Numbered from the stretch's first letter, positions 15,423-24,115 are shown. The stretch is 40,058 nt of DNA from an uncultured Pseudanabaenaceae cyanobacterium (GCA_937949725.1 CALECT010000071.1:1-40058); one strand, 5' to 3'. Program-made: numbers and translations. Notes: generated by a model from the letters alone, not told the origin.

Positions 15423-15480
15423 CCCGAGAGGCTTTAAGTCGTAACATCCCAGCTTTTGATGACTGGTTGCTGATCGATTG

Positions 15481-15993
15481 CTATTTCTTGCGGCAGAGGT
15501 TGCTATCCACGCGGCAGATTTCGCCTTGGATGCGATCGCGCAACGCTTGGTCTGACTTTTGAGCCATGAGAATCTCGTTGAAGCGTTCCACGCTCAAGCC
15601 GCTGGATTCCACAATGCGCTTGGACTCATTGCAATAGTTAATGGCGATGCCCCGCACAGCAGGGTCCAGCTCATTAAAACTATCCCGGTTATCGCAGCGA
15701 ATGGCAGGCACAGCTCCCATTGCGGTCTGAATTTCCTGAACGGCCTGCTTACGCTTGGGCTCCATGGCCATAGCCGCTCGCACAAAATTTGCCACATGCT
15801 CTGCGGTGACAGGCTTCTTGGACTGGGCCATTGCCTGGGAGGAAAGGTCCAACTGACCGGCTTGCCAACCCGGGGCAACCCCAGACAACAGACCAGCGCC
15901 AGCCATGACACTGGCGAGAAGCCAGCGAGAAGCAGATTGCCTTCTGGACAGCAAGGAATTACGACGGTTCTGGGAGATCAAAGAATTCATCAT
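15481..15993 (-). CDS. DUF4168 domain secreted protein
   Basis: The product has 170 residues. A basic N-terminus (RRNSLLSRRQSASR) precedes a hydrophobic stretch at about 23-42, and cleavage near SSQAMAQ would give an exported protein. The mature region fits DUF4168: VANFVRAAMAMEPKRKQAVQ, a cysteine in IRCDN, then VRGIAINYCNESKRIV and LSVERFNEIL, ending with RIQGEICRVDSNLCRKK. The family is of unknown function. Four cysteines in the mature part could form disulfides, in keeping with an oxidising compartment. Start at the first of two adjacent ATGs. Confidence 0.82.
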   Translation of the reverse strand: MMNSLISQNRRNSLLSRRQSASRWLLASVMAGAGLLSGVAPGWQAGQLDLSSQAMAQSKKPVTAEHVANFVRAAMAMEPKRKQAVQEIQTAMGAVPAIRCDNRDSFNELDPAVRGIAINYCNESKRIVESSGLSVERFNEILMAQKSDQALRDRIQGEICRVDSNLCRKK

Positions 15994-16320
15994 GTTGACA
16001 TCAGATAGGCAGAAGGAACAACCACACCCTTTTTAAGACTACTCAGACGGCTTGAAGTGCCCGAGTAATGCTTCAGGCAAAATTTTAACTGGGCCTAAGA
16101 TAGCCCAATCCCCCGCCAAAAGGCCTATGGGTTCATGACCCACGGGATTTGGGAGGTCATGGCTCTGGGGCAACCATGGGCCTAGGTTAAGGGAGATTTG
16201 AGTCAGGGATCTCGCTAGGCACTATGTCGTAGAAGACACATTGCTTGAGAGATTGTAGGACGACGAGGGCTCCCCCATTGTTTCTTCGCTTTTTCTTTGT
16301 GTCTGGCAAAAGACAAGATA
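15994..16320. other. Intergenic region between holA and DUF4168 genes
   Basis: These 327 bases hold no supported gene. They should contain the DUF4168 promoter and the end of the holA transcript. No clear terminator hairpin is seen next to the holA stop. Small palindromes near 16130 (GGGTTCATGACCC) are of unknown significance. Confidence 0.4.
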
Positions 16321-17331
16321 TTAGCGACGGCCCCGGCAAATCTGACAGAGCTCAATCACTTTGGTTTGCAAGGTGGCTTCTGGGTTGCGACCGATCTTGA
16401 TTTCAGACTCCAAGCTGAGGAGCACCGGCATGGCTTGGAGGAGCTGGGGCTGGGAGAGGCCGTGGATTTCCTGGCGGAGGAAGTAGATTCGCTTAGGATT
16501 ACCAATTCCAGCAGCCTGGGCGATCGCCTTCTCATCTCGCTCCCCCGCTTCAGTCATAACCCTCACCCACAGCCAAGTGCGGAACTGCCCCACCAGAGTC
16601 GCCACAATACGCAGAGCCGGTTCATTGCGCCCCAACAGATCTGCGACGAGCTCTAGGGCCTTGCCTGTATCCCCCATGCGAATGGCACTGGCCAATTGCA
16701 GGCTGCTCTGGGTGCTAGTGGTGATCAGCCCCGCTACGGTCTCCAGATCCAGGGGCTCAGCCTCGGTCTGGCCATCGTTGACCGTTCCATTGCCGAACAA
16801 CCTGAGCTTTTCCAGCTCGTTGTAGAGCTGGCGGGTGTTATTGCCCACAGCCTCCACGAGGAATTCGCCGCTGGCACGGGTGAGGCGAACCCCCACTTCC
16901 TTGGCAGCTTGGCGGACTTTATCGGTAATTTGATCCGTTTTCCAAGGGGGAATGGCGGAGAATTCCTTAACCTCGGCATGCTTTTGCAGCAGTTTCGTGG
17001 ACTTGAGGCGACCATTGGGCTTTTTCTTGCCCGTGATCACCACAACGGAACTTTCTAAAAGCTGGGGCAATGTGCGCTCCAGCTCCTGAGTCACAGAATC
17101 TGAGGCTTGTTGAAGAAAGGGCGGCTCCACGAGCCAGATGAAGCGCTTCCCCATACCAAAGGGGGGAGTCATCGCCTGGGTCAGCGCCGCTAGCGCTCCC
17201 TCGGGCTGCTCAGCATTGATGCGCTCGAAGTTAAAGCTAGCCCAGTTGGCATCGAGGCTTTTGTCTTTGAGGGCTGTGACGGCCTTGGTGAGAGCGAAGT
17301 CGTCATCACCCCAAAATAGGTAGATAACCAT
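16321..17331 (-). CDS. holA: DNA polymerase III subunit delta
   Basis: With the start at ATG 17331 the product has 336 residues, normal for HolA. It opens MVIYLFWGDDDFALTKAV, the family's usual first strand and GxDxF-like turn. It continues with GMGKRFIWLVEPPF, then VVVITGKKKPNGRLKSTK, FSAIPPWKTDQI and the conserved helical segment VEAVGNNTRQLYNELEKLRL, ending in the collar domain (QIC segment). The delta subunit opens the beta sliding clamp within the clamp loader. The frame extends to 17376, but the extra 15 residues lack family similarity. It lies alone on the minus strand, divergent from the following gene. Confidence 0.93.
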   Translation of the reverse strand: MVIYLFWGDDDFALTKAVTALKDKSLDANWASFNFERINAEQPEGALAALTQAMTPPFGMGKRFIWLVEPPFLQQASDSVTQELERTLPQLLESSVVVITGKKKPNGRLKSTKLLQKHAEVKEFSAIPPWKTDQITDKVRQAAKEVGVRLTRASGEFLVEAVGNNTRQLYNELEKLRLFGNGTVNDGQTEAEPLDLETVAGLITTSTQSSLQLASAIRMGDTGKALELVADLLGRNEPALRIVATLVGQFRTWLWVRVMTEAGERDEKAIAQAAGIGNPKRIYFLRQEIHGLSQPQLLQAMPVLLSLESEIKIGRNPEATLQTKVIELCQICRGRR

Positions 17332-17669
17332 GTTTGATTTAGGGGCAGAGGCAATGCAGCATTGAGCCCTTGCCAAGACGCATTGGCGCTTTGATTTACG
17401 ACTAGCCTAATTCTTGGACGAGGCAATAAACAACGAATCAAGGAAAGAAAGAGTTGGCCTGAATTTTGCAGCAAGCCATGATCCCGCTCGATATTTCCGC
17501 AGGAGCTTGCCTATCCCCCCCTTTTCCCTTCACAGCTTTTCGCAGACGCAAAGCTGCTCTGGTCAGAGTAAAATCATGTCAGTACGCTTTCCTCATCTAT
17601 CGGAGTTCCGGCCGCCGCCCCTATGTACCAGGCATAGCTCCATGCGGTCCGGTCCGGAATACAGTCAGC

Positions 17670-18443
17670 TTGGACGATCAATTTCAGCCCTACGTCAATC
17701 GAGTTGTTGGCCTGACCCAACGGTCGCAATACGAGCAACAACTACCGATTATCCATTCCTCCCCTAAATACGAACGCAGAGGGGAGAATTGGGCTGCGGT
17801 GCCATTTCCAGGCTGTTCCATCATTGCCCCTCCCAGCGGCGAAGACCCAGTCAACAGGGGCTTTTATGAACAGCTCCATGGAGTGCAGGTCAAACTAGCG
17901 CTGGACCTACCTGAAAATTTCTTCATTCCTTTGCCTGCTGAGAGCCTACATCTCACCCTGGCAGACTTATTGTGGGCGGAGAACTATACCCAAGCCCAGT
18001 CCATTGAAGGCTTTGAGACCAAGCTTTCCCAGGAAATCGGTCAAGTTTTTCAGGAGATGCCCCATAACCAAAGCGCCCCTATTCGCTTCCAGGCTGTGGG
18101 ATACATGGTCATGGCTCGGGCGTTGGGCATCTGCTTGGTGCCGGAAACAGAGGCGACCTATGAGCGGGTTCGGTTGCTGCGGCGATCGCTCTATCAGCAG
18201 CCCGGCCTCTTAGCCCTGGGCGTTGAACAGCAATACAATTTCACCGCTCACATTACCTTGGGCTATTTTGGCCAAGTGGGGGATGGCCTAGATACATCAG
18301 CCTTGGCCCAACGGTTGGTGGAGCTCAATCAATCAGATGTCACGGCTTTGCCTGAATTTGTTGTGCAACGGGCGGAGCTACGTCAATTCAATGACATGAC
18401 GGCTTACCAGCGTTCTCCCGGCTGGCCAGTGTTGGAATTTTAG
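17670..18443 (+). CDS. 2H phosphoesterase-like protein (DUF1868)
   Basis: The recognisable protein starts around LDDQFQPYVNRVVGL, and the TTG at 17670 is the in-frame start codon closest to it (257 residues). The frame is open back to ATG 17466, but the intervening 68 residues look like translated intergenic DNA. The two hallmark motifs of the 2H superfamily are present: HLTLAD in the first half and HITLGY in the second, about 130 residues apart. VPFPGCSIIAPPSGEDPVN fits the DUF1868 group. 2H enzymes act on 2',3'-cyclic or 2'-5' phosphodiester bonds in RNA or nucleotides; the substrate here is unknown. The start is uncertain. Confidence 0.8.
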   Translation: MDDQFQPYVNRVVGLTQRSQYEQQLPIIHSSPKYERRGENWAAVPFPGCSIIAPPSGEDPVNRGFYEQLHGVQVKLALDLPENFFIPLPAESLHLTLADLLWAENYTQAQSIEGFETKLSQEIGQVFQEMPHNQSAPIRFQAVGYMVMARALGICLVPETEATYERVRLLRRSLYQQPGLLALGVEQQYNFTAHITLGYFGQVGDGLDTSALAQRLVELNQSDVTALPEFVVQRAELRQFNDMTAYQRSPGWPVLEF

Positions 18444-18623
18444 GAAGAATCCTGAATTTGTTCTGTTCAGAATCGCCTTGTAGGGACCGAATTGTCCTGC
18501 CCTTGTCTGGGTTGCAGGCAAATGGGAGGGAAGGCGGGAGAAGCCGACCCTAGCCTAAGTTTGGGTTCAATGACATTCGCGTTCCTCAACGCTGACCTTC
18601 ATGTTTGGATTGAGATTAATTTG

Positions 18624-19274
18624 ATGGGTTCCGTTTCCACCCCGCCGCTCCATCCGATTACAGCTGAGAGCTTCGCAATCATTGATCGCGAATTTGGTCC
18701 GCACCAGATTGACCCAGCGGAATATGCCATTATTCGCCGGGTGATTCACACCACGGCGGACTTTGACTATCGCGATCGCCTCCAGTTCGGTGAAGGAGCG
18801 ATCGCCGCAGGCATCACGGCCCTAACTGAGCAGCGCCCCATCGTGGTGGACGTAACGATGGTGCAGCAGGGAATTCGAGGTCTCCTGGGGCAAACCTTCG
18901 GCAATCCCATCGTTAGCGCCATTAGCCATCCAGCAGCTTCGGTCTCTGCGGAAGATGCTGCACCTGCTGCGAAGGCAGGTCAGACCCGCAGCGCCCGAGG
19001 TATGGCCGCCTGCATCGCTCAACACCCCAAAGCCATTTACGTCATTGGCAACGCGCCCACTGCTCTGTTAACGCTGGCAGAGCAGATTCGAGCGGGACAG
19101 GCCGAGCCTGCCCTAGTGATTGCGGCTCCAGTGGGATTTGTTTCGGTGGTGGAGTCTAAGGAAGCGATCGCAGACCGCTCAGTCCCTCAAATTCTTGTTG
19201 AAGGTCGGAAGGGGGGCTCGACGGTGGCAGCGGCGATCGTGAATGCACTAGTTATGCTGGCCTGCGCTGCTTAG
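18624..19274 (+). CDS. cobH: Precorrin-8X methylmutase (CobH/CbiC)
   Basis: From ATG 18624 the product has 216 residues, the normal CobH length. HPITAESFAIIDREFG is the family opening. The catalytic histidine is in IRRVIHTTADFDY. DVTMVQQGIRG and TRSARGMAA follow, with the C-terminal VIGNAPTALLTLAEQI and APVGFVSVVESKEAI. It moves the C-11 methyl to C-12 of precorrin-8X, forming hydrogenobyrinate in the cobalamin pathway. The frame extends 44 residues upstream to 18492, but that part has no similarity to the family. No other cobalamin gene is in the window, and I could not make a convincing cobalamin riboswitch from the 180 bases upstream. Confidence 0.95.
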   Translation: MGSVSTPPLHPITAESFAIIDREFGPHQIDPAEYAIIRRVIHTTADFDYRDRLQFGEGAIAAGITALTEQRPIVVDVTMVQQGIRGLLGQTFGNPIVSAISHPAASVSAEDAAPAAKAGQTRSARGMAACIAQHPKAIYVIGNAPTALLTLAEQIRAGQAEPALVIAAPVGFVSVVESKEAIADRSVPQILVEGRKGGSTVAAAIVNALVMLACAA

Positions 19275-19283
19275 AACCTGCAA

Positions 19284-19823
19284 TTATTTGGTTGGCTTCC
19301 CCCGATAACCATCGGGTTGAATCACGGTGTCATCCCACTGGCTGTGGCTGAGGTCAACCCCCGTGGATCGAAAAAAGGTGCAGCGGGACAAAATCGCCCC
19401 GGCAAAGTTGGCACCATTGGCTTCAACCCCCGTGATGGTCGCCCCCGTTAGATTGGCCCCACTCAAATCAGCCTCTCGCAGATCGGCATTGTGCAATACG
19501 GCCCCCGATAGATCAGCACCGCTGAGGTCAGCATGGCGCAGGTTGGCCCGCTGCAAATTGACTTGGGAGAGGTTGGTCACGACGAAGTTAGCTCGGTAGA
19601 GCTGAGCGCCCGCCAAATCAGCCCCTGTAAGGTCAGCTCGATAGAAGGTGGCTTCGTTGAGCTGACTGTAGGGAAGGTATGCCTTGCGTAGATCGGAGCC
19701 AGAAAAATCTGCATCGCGCAGGACGGTCTCGAACAGTGATATTTCTTTTAGATCTAATTTGGAGAAATCTCTTGTTCCGTTGCTATAGCGAAGTAAGAGC
19801 TCTTTGCTGCTCAGTTTCTCCAT
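19284..19823 (-). CDS. Pentapeptide repeat protein
   Basis: The product has 179 residues. From about residue 30 to 155 it is built of A(D/N)Lxx pentapeptides (for example ADFSGSDLRKAYL, RANLRHADLSGADLSGAVLH, and ADLREADLSGANLTGA). These fold into a right-handed quadrilateral beta-helix. The first 25 residues are charged (MEKLSSKELLLRYSNGTRDF), a common leader in cyanobacterial pentapeptide proteins. There is no signal peptide, so it is probably cytoplasmic. Function cannot be predicted. It converges with cobH, with 9 bases between the stop codons. Confidence 0.9.
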   Translation of the reverse strand: MEKLSSKELLLRYSNGTRDFSKLDLKEISLFETVLRDADFSGSDLRKAYLPYSQLNEATFYRADLTGADLAGAQLYRANFVVTNLSQVNLQRANLRHADLSGADLSGAVLHNADLREADLSGANLTGATITGVEANGANFAGAILSRCTFFRSTGVDLSHSQWDDTVIQPDGYRGKPTK

Positions 19824-20295
19824 AGAAGACTAATTAAAACCTTATGAGTAGGATTGTGAGATGTACAACCAGCCCAGAACTGATTGAGCCATCACAATGT
19901 AACGGGATGTTAAGCCTGTTGAGCAGAGGCTTAAGGTTTTCTTTTACTCCTTTAAACAAGTTGAAATCCTTTCCTAGAGAGAGTCTTGATTGTTAATAGA
20001 GCCTATAAGTGAAACTAATTCACTGGGTGATTTAGCTGATTTCTAGGAAATTTGGGTCTAAATTGCAATATTTCATTGAGAAAATCCCAGCTGGTGGCGT
20101 CAAAAGGCAGTAGGAGAATGGAGGCCCAGAGCTGCCAGGGAGACAGGGGACAAACTTCCCCTATGGCTTGAACTCCCTGCGATATCAGCGCAGGATAATA
20201 GTAGAAGCACCAATGGTCGAACCGAGGCATCGCTGCCGGTCGCTGTTATGCTGCTCACCCCAACAATGCTCTTTCCAGGCTTTTAGCCGCGCATC
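19824..20295. other. Divergent intergenic region before SagB-like gene
   Basis: About 470 bases contain no supported gene; the minus-strand open frame at 20015-20230 has no family features and lies across AT-rich sequence. The region should carry promoters for the pentapeptide gene (left) and the SagB-like gene (right). It also contains a plus-strand terminator-like hairpin at 19910-19944, listed separately. Confidence 0.45.
19910..19944 (+). terminator. Orphan plus-strand terminator-like hairpin
   Basis: TTAAGCCT (19910-19917) pairs with AGGCTTAA (19927-19934) around a 9-base loop, then GGTTTTCTTTT follows. The geometry is that of an intrinsic terminator on the plus strand. The nearest plus-strand gene upstream (cobH) ends 635 bases away, across the antisense pentapeptide gene. 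It could stop cobH read-through or end an unannotated transcript. Confidence 0.45.
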
Positions 20296-21933
20296 ATGAC
20301 GGACGTTTCCCCTTCTCTAGCGCAGCATTACCACGAACGCACGAAGTACCATCCAGACACCATTGCCCAGCAGGGACGCAGCCTAGATTGGAGCCAGCAG
20401 CCCGATGGGTTTAAGACCTACCAGATTGGCGCAACGCTGGATCTCAAGCCCTATATCAACGGCGTGGGAGAAAGGTCCGGCGATGCTGTTGCGGAATTAG
20501 AGGGAGACTCTACTGATCCCGGCTTTCTGGCCCGCCTCTCTCAGTTCTTCCTTTGCAGCTATGGCCTGACCCAAAAGATTTCAACGCCTAGCGGGGCCCT
20601 TTATTTGCGGGCTGCTCCTTCGGCAGGGGGGCTTTATCCGGCGGAAATTTACCTGGTTTCCAGTGGTCGGCAGTCGGATGGCCAAGGTCTACCAGCGGGG
20701 CTCTACAGCTACCAGCCCCAAAACCACACCTTGGTAAGGTTTTGGGATGAGGATCGCTGGCCCCAGTTGCGGGAGGCCTGTTTGTGGCATCCCAATTTGG
20801 AGGGCACCCATTTAGCTCTAGTGGTGACGGGAATTTTTGAACGCTCCGCTTGGCGCTATCAGGCCAGAGCCTATCGCCGCATTTGTCTGGATACGGGGCA
20901 CCTATTGGGCAACTTGGAGCTGGCTGCGGCCATGGTGGATTTGTGCCCTCATATGATTGGTGGTTTTGTGGATGAGGCAGTGAATGAGCTGCTGTATTTG
21001 GATGGGGAACAGGAGGGCGCGATCGCCATTGCTGCCCTCGCAGATCGCCTAGACGCTGACCAAAACCTGCCCCACCTCACCACCTCACTAGCCTCCCCCG
21101 CCCGACGAGATCTTGAGCCACTGGATGAAGACGAGCTATTGCCTGCTCTGCACCAAGCCAGCCAAATCACGGCGGAGTTTGGTGCCACGCTCAACTGGCG
21201 CAAGCTACCCAAAGGCACGGGCTTTACCTGCGAGCCCAACATTGCCGGGGCGGCTCCCCAGACAGTGGAGCCAGTGGAAGAAGTTGTAGCGGATAAGTAC
21301 AACTTTCCCTTTTGCGATCGCGTCCTTCTAAAGTCCGAACCGATTGATTGGGGTAATGACCTGTCGGGTTTGCGAGAGACGATTCTCCAACGTCGCTCCA
21401 CCCGGTCCTATAACGGCGGTGACTTAACCCTAGAAGAGCTTCAGGCTCTGCTTCACTTCACCTATCAGCCCGATGCCTATTTGCTCCAGGGCCTAGATGA
21501 TGACCCCGATTACTTCGATTTAACCTCCATCGAAACCTTTGTGGCGGTCTCGGGTGTGAAGGGGCTGGATGCAGGTTGTTATTACTACGCGCCTAAGGCC
21601 CAGGAGCTAAGGCAGATTCGCTTTAAGAATTTCCGACGGGAGCTGCATTACCTTTGTTTAGGTCAAGACCTGGGGCGGGATGCGGCGGCGGTGGTGTTCC
21701 ACACGGCGGACTTGGGGGCGGCGGTGGAGAAATGGGGAGATCGCGCCTATCGCTATCTCCATTTGGATGCGGGGCATCTGGGCCAGCGCTTGAACCTGGC
21801 GGCAATTCGTTTGCAGCTCGGTGTCAGCGGCATTGCGGGCTTCTTCGATGACCAGGTGAATGATGTACTGGGCATTCCTGAGGATGAAGCGGTGCTGTAT
21901 ATAACGACATTGGGACAGCCCCGCGCCCGCTAA
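20296..21933 (+). CDS. SagB/ThcOx-type double nitroreductase-fold protein
   Basis: The product has 545 residues with two nitroreductase-fold (FMN-binding) halves. The N-terminal half (about 1-260) has the SagB-type APSAGGLYPAEIYLVS. The C-terminal half (about 350-545) opens with ILQRRSTRSYNGGDLTLEEL. The halves repeat each other: YRRICLDTGHLLGNLELAA in the first matches YRYLHLDAGHLGQRLNLAA in the second, and GGFVDEAVNELL matches AGFFDDQVNDVL. SagB/ThcOx enzymes oxidise azolines to azoles in peptide natural products, but no YcaO cyclodehydratase or precursor peptide is seen nearby. The substrate is therefore open, and a stand-alone redox role is as likely. Confidence 0.9.
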   Translation: MTDVSPSLAQHYHERTKYHPDTIAQQGRSLDWSQQPDGFKTYQIGATLDLKPYINGVGERSGDAVAELEGDSTDPGFLARLSQFFLCSYGLTQKISTPSGALYLRAAPSAGGLYPAEIYLVSSGRQSDGQGLPAGLYSYQPQNHTLVRFWDEDRWPQLREACLWHPNLEGTHLALVVTGIFERSAWRYQARAYRRICLDTGHLLGNLELAAAMVDLCPHMIGGFVDEAVNELLYLDGEQEGAIAIAALADRLDADQNLPHLTTSLASPARRDLEPLDEDELLPALHQASQITAEFGATLNWRKLPKGTGFTCEPNIAGAAPQTVEPVEEVVADKYNFPFCDRVLLKSEPIDWGNDLSGLRETILQRRSTRSYNGGDLTLEELQALLHFTYQPDAYLLQGLDDDPDYFDLTSIETFVAVSGVKGLDAGCYYYAPKAQELRQIRFKNFRRELHYLCLGQDLGRDAAAVVFHTADLGAAVEKWGDRAYRYLHLDAGHLGQRLNLAAIRLQLGVSGIAGFFDDQVNDVLGIPEDEAVLYITTLGQPRAR

Positions 21934-22004
21934 TACATAGACCTCTCGATGTGGAACTGTACAATGGGGATCTGTCTACTATTTGGCTCAGTTAGCACTG
22001 CATG

Positions 22005-23115
22005 ATGGACGTCCAAGAAATCAAACGCGAAATCAATCTTCTGTCGCAACGCCTGGGCAAAGCCCAGGAGTGTCTTTGACGTTCCTGCCCTCACTGCAAA
22101 AATTTCTGACCTAGAGCAGGTCGCTTCCCAGCCCGGCTTTTGGGATGACCCCGCCCAGGCCCAACCCACGCTGAAGGAACTGGATGAGCTGAAATCCAAT
22201 GTTCAGCAAATGAATGACTGGCAGCAGCAGGTGGACGACACCCAGGCGATCGTCGAGCTACTTGAACTAGAAGACGATGCCAGTCTCCTAGCAGAAGCAT
22301 CACAAACTATAGCCAGCCTCGACAAAGAACTGGAGCAATGGGATCTGCGCCAGCTGCTCTCCGGCCCCTACGACAAAGAAGGTGCCGTGCTCTCCATCAA
22401 CGCCGGGGCGGGCGGCACCGATGCCCAGGACTGGACCGAGATGCTCCTGCGCATGTATACCCGCTGGGCGGAGAAGCAGGGCTTTAAAATCACCACCGCA
22501 GAAGTCTCCGAGGGAGAAGAAGCGGGGATTAAATCCGTCACCCTGGAAATTGAGGGTCGCTATGCCTTTGGCTACCTCAAGTCAGAGAAAGGCACCCACC
22601 GTCTCGTGCGCATTTCACCCTTCAATGCCAACGGCAAGCGCCAGACCAGCTTTGCGGGGGTTGAGGTGATGCCCATCCTCGACCATGACGTGGAGCTAGA
22701 TATCCCGGACAAGGATTTAGAAATCACCACGACTCGTTCGGGCGGCAAGGGCGGCCAGAACGTCAACAAGGTGGAAACGGCGGTGCGTATTACCCACCTG
22801 CCCACGGGCCTGGCGGTGCGCTGTACCCAGGAGCGATCGCAGCTACAAAACAAGGAAAAGGCCCTAGCCCTGCTCAAGGCCAAACTCCTCGTCATCGCCC
22901 AGGAACAGCGCATTCAAGAGATTGCTGAGATTCGCGGTGATATCGTCGAAGCCGCCTGGGGGCAGCAGATCCGAAACTACGTATTTCATCCCTACCAAAT
23001 GGTGAAAGATCTGCGGACTGCTGAGGAGACCACGGCGATTGAAGATGTGATGAACGGCGACCTCGATGCCTTTATTCAGAGCTACCTGCGCCAGGAAAAC
23101 CAAATCACCGCCTAA
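22005..23115 (+). CDS. prfB: Peptide chain release factor 2 (programmed +1 frameshift)
   Basis: Translation starts at ATG 22005 (or the adjacent ATG 22002) and reads 24 codons to a TGA at 22077. It continues +1 from GAC 22078, giving about 369 residues, the usual RF2 length. The short first frame [20 protein letters not shown] is typical of RF2 N-termini. The stop-recognition tripeptide SPF is at residues 204-206 and the peptidyl-hydrolysis GGQ at 249-251, both where E. coli RF2 has them. The factor releases peptides at UGA and UAA codons. Start of a plus-strand run: prfB, DUF3285, ybeY, dgkA, amidotransferase. Confidence 0.97.
22066..22080 (+). promoter_or_regulatory. prfB autoregulatory +1 frameshift site
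   Basis: The sequence AGGAGTGTCTTTGAC contains a Shine-Dalgarno-like AGGAG, a 3-base spacer, the slippery CTT and the in-frame TGA, the canonical RF2 arrangement. When RF2 is scarce the ribosome pauses at UGA and slips +1 to read GAC, restoring synthesis. The protein homology continues uninterrupted across the shift. Confidence 0.95.
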
Positions 23116-23195
23116 GAATCACGGCCTAGAACTGTGCTCCAAACTGGGGCGGCGCTATCCTAAAGGCAGACTATCCACATCGCCATCTCCAATCC

Positions 23196-23414
23196 ATGTC
23201 TGAAACCACCGAAGCTGCGAACGCCTCTGAGATTCAAACTGAAACGCCAGTCGAATCTGCTGCGGGTCAAGCCCAAGAGCCCCCTGCCAGCTTTGTGAAA
23301 CTGGCCATGCGCAACATGGTGGCGAAAGGTGCGAAGTCACTCAAGCACTTCGCCTTGACTTCTATGGGACTGCTTGCGGTCCTAGTGGGCCTGGCTTACC
23401 TAACGAAGCCCTAG
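23196..23414 (+). CDS. DUF3285 family small membrane protein
   Basis: The 72-residue product has an acidic, disordered N-terminal 30 residues. This is followed by PPASFVKLAMRNMVAKGAKS and LKHFALTSMGLLAVLVGLAY, matching the pattern of the small cyanobacterial DUF3285 family with its single C-terminal membrane helix. Function is unknown. The position between prfB and ybeY is one I associate with other cyanobacterial genomes, so it is likely a conserved neighbour rather than a chance ORF. A terminator-like hairpin follows about 60 bases after the stop. Confidence 0.82.
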   Translation: MSETTEAANASEIQTETPVESAAGQAQEPPASFVKLAMRNMVAKGAKSLKHFALTSMGLLAVLVGLAYLTKP

Positions 23415-23476
23415 GCTTATCCAGACCATCCCCCCCTCTTACATGGTGATAGGGCTCTGTCCTGTCCACCTCATGG

Positions 23477-23499
23477 GGCGGCTCCAGCCGCCTGTTTTT
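23477..23499 (+). terminator. Intrinsic terminator after DUF3285 gene
   Basis: GGCGGC (23477-23482) and GCCGCC (23487-23492) form a compact stem around TCCA, followed by TGTTTTT. It is a good terminator candidate for the prfB-DUF3285 transcript. The same arms also belong to a larger inverted repeat ending at 23528. Confidence 0.75.
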
Positions 23500-23528
23500 A
23501 GCATCCAACGACATGCGGCTGGAGCCGC
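23478..23528. repeat. 14-base inverted repeat around the DUF3285 terminator
   Basis: GCGGCTCCAGCCGC (23478-23491) is the exact reverse complement of GCGGCTGGAGCCGC (23515-23528). Each arm is also nearly self-complementary, so either two small hairpins or one long cruciform can form. The two structures are mutually exclusive. Confidence 0.8.
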
Positions 23529-23593
23529 TGAACAGCCTCGTCCCAGGCAAAGCCTAGGATCCAGTCAAGAGAGACCGATAGCTCTTTAGCACC

Positions 23594-24115
23594 ATGACCG
23601 TTGCAGAAACCGCTTCCAGCTTCACCCTCGACCTTGCCGTTCAAGACAGCGTTAACGGCCCCATTTCCAACGAGCAATGGGAATCCTTGTTCACCGTCTG
23701 GCTGGAGCAAATGACAGGCGACCTAGCCGAGCTTGCTGGCGATCGCGATGCTGACACCGAACCCGCATACGAAATCAGCCTCCTGCTCACCACCGATGCC
23801 GAGGTCCAAACCCTCAACCGTGACTACCGCGACAAAGACCAGCCCACAGACGTTCTATCCTTCGCCGCCCTAGAAGTAGATGCGCCTCCGCTTCCCCCTG
23901 GCGAACCCCTGCCCCTAGGCGACATCATCATCTCCATCGAAACCGCCCAGCGCCAGGCCGAGAGCCAGAGCCACAGCCTCGCCACAGAGCTGCAATGGCT
24001 GGCCAGCCATGGATTACTGCACCTCCTGGGCTGGGACCATCCTGATGACGCAAGTTTGGCGCGAATGCTGCAACAGCAGGGCCAACTGGTTAAAGCTGCT
24101 GAAAGTTCTATTTAG
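23594..24115 (+). CDS. ybeY: rRNA maturation RNase YbeY
   Basis: The product has 173 residues. The zinc-binding signature HGLLHLLGWDH is intact, with ligands His139, His143 and His149. TDVLSFAALE and GDIIISIETAQRQA are the family's other conserved segments. YbeY is a single-strand endoribonuclease needed for 16S rRNA 3' maturation and ribosome quality control. The first 25 residues are variable. Its placement after prfB groups two translation-related genes. Start ATG 23594 is the first in frame. Confidence 0.95.
   Translation: MTVAETASSFTLDLAVQDSVNGPISNEQWESLFTVWLEQMTGDLAELAGDRDADTEPAYEISLLLTTDAEVQTLNRDYRDKDQPTDVLSFAALEVDAPPLPPGEPLPLGDIIISIETAQRQAESQSHSLATELQWLASHGLLHLLGWDHPDDASLARMLQQQGQLVKAAESSI

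Noticed and set aside
18444..18623. Possible cobalamin riboswitch upstream of cobH
   Set aside because: A purine-rich stretch (AGGGAAGGCGGGAGAAGCC) is suggestive, but I could not find a proper B12 box or the conserved paired core.
20015..20230. A 71-residue minus-strand ORF before the SagB-like gene
   Set aside because: No ribosome site, no family resemblance; it lies in a promoter-like AT-rich region.
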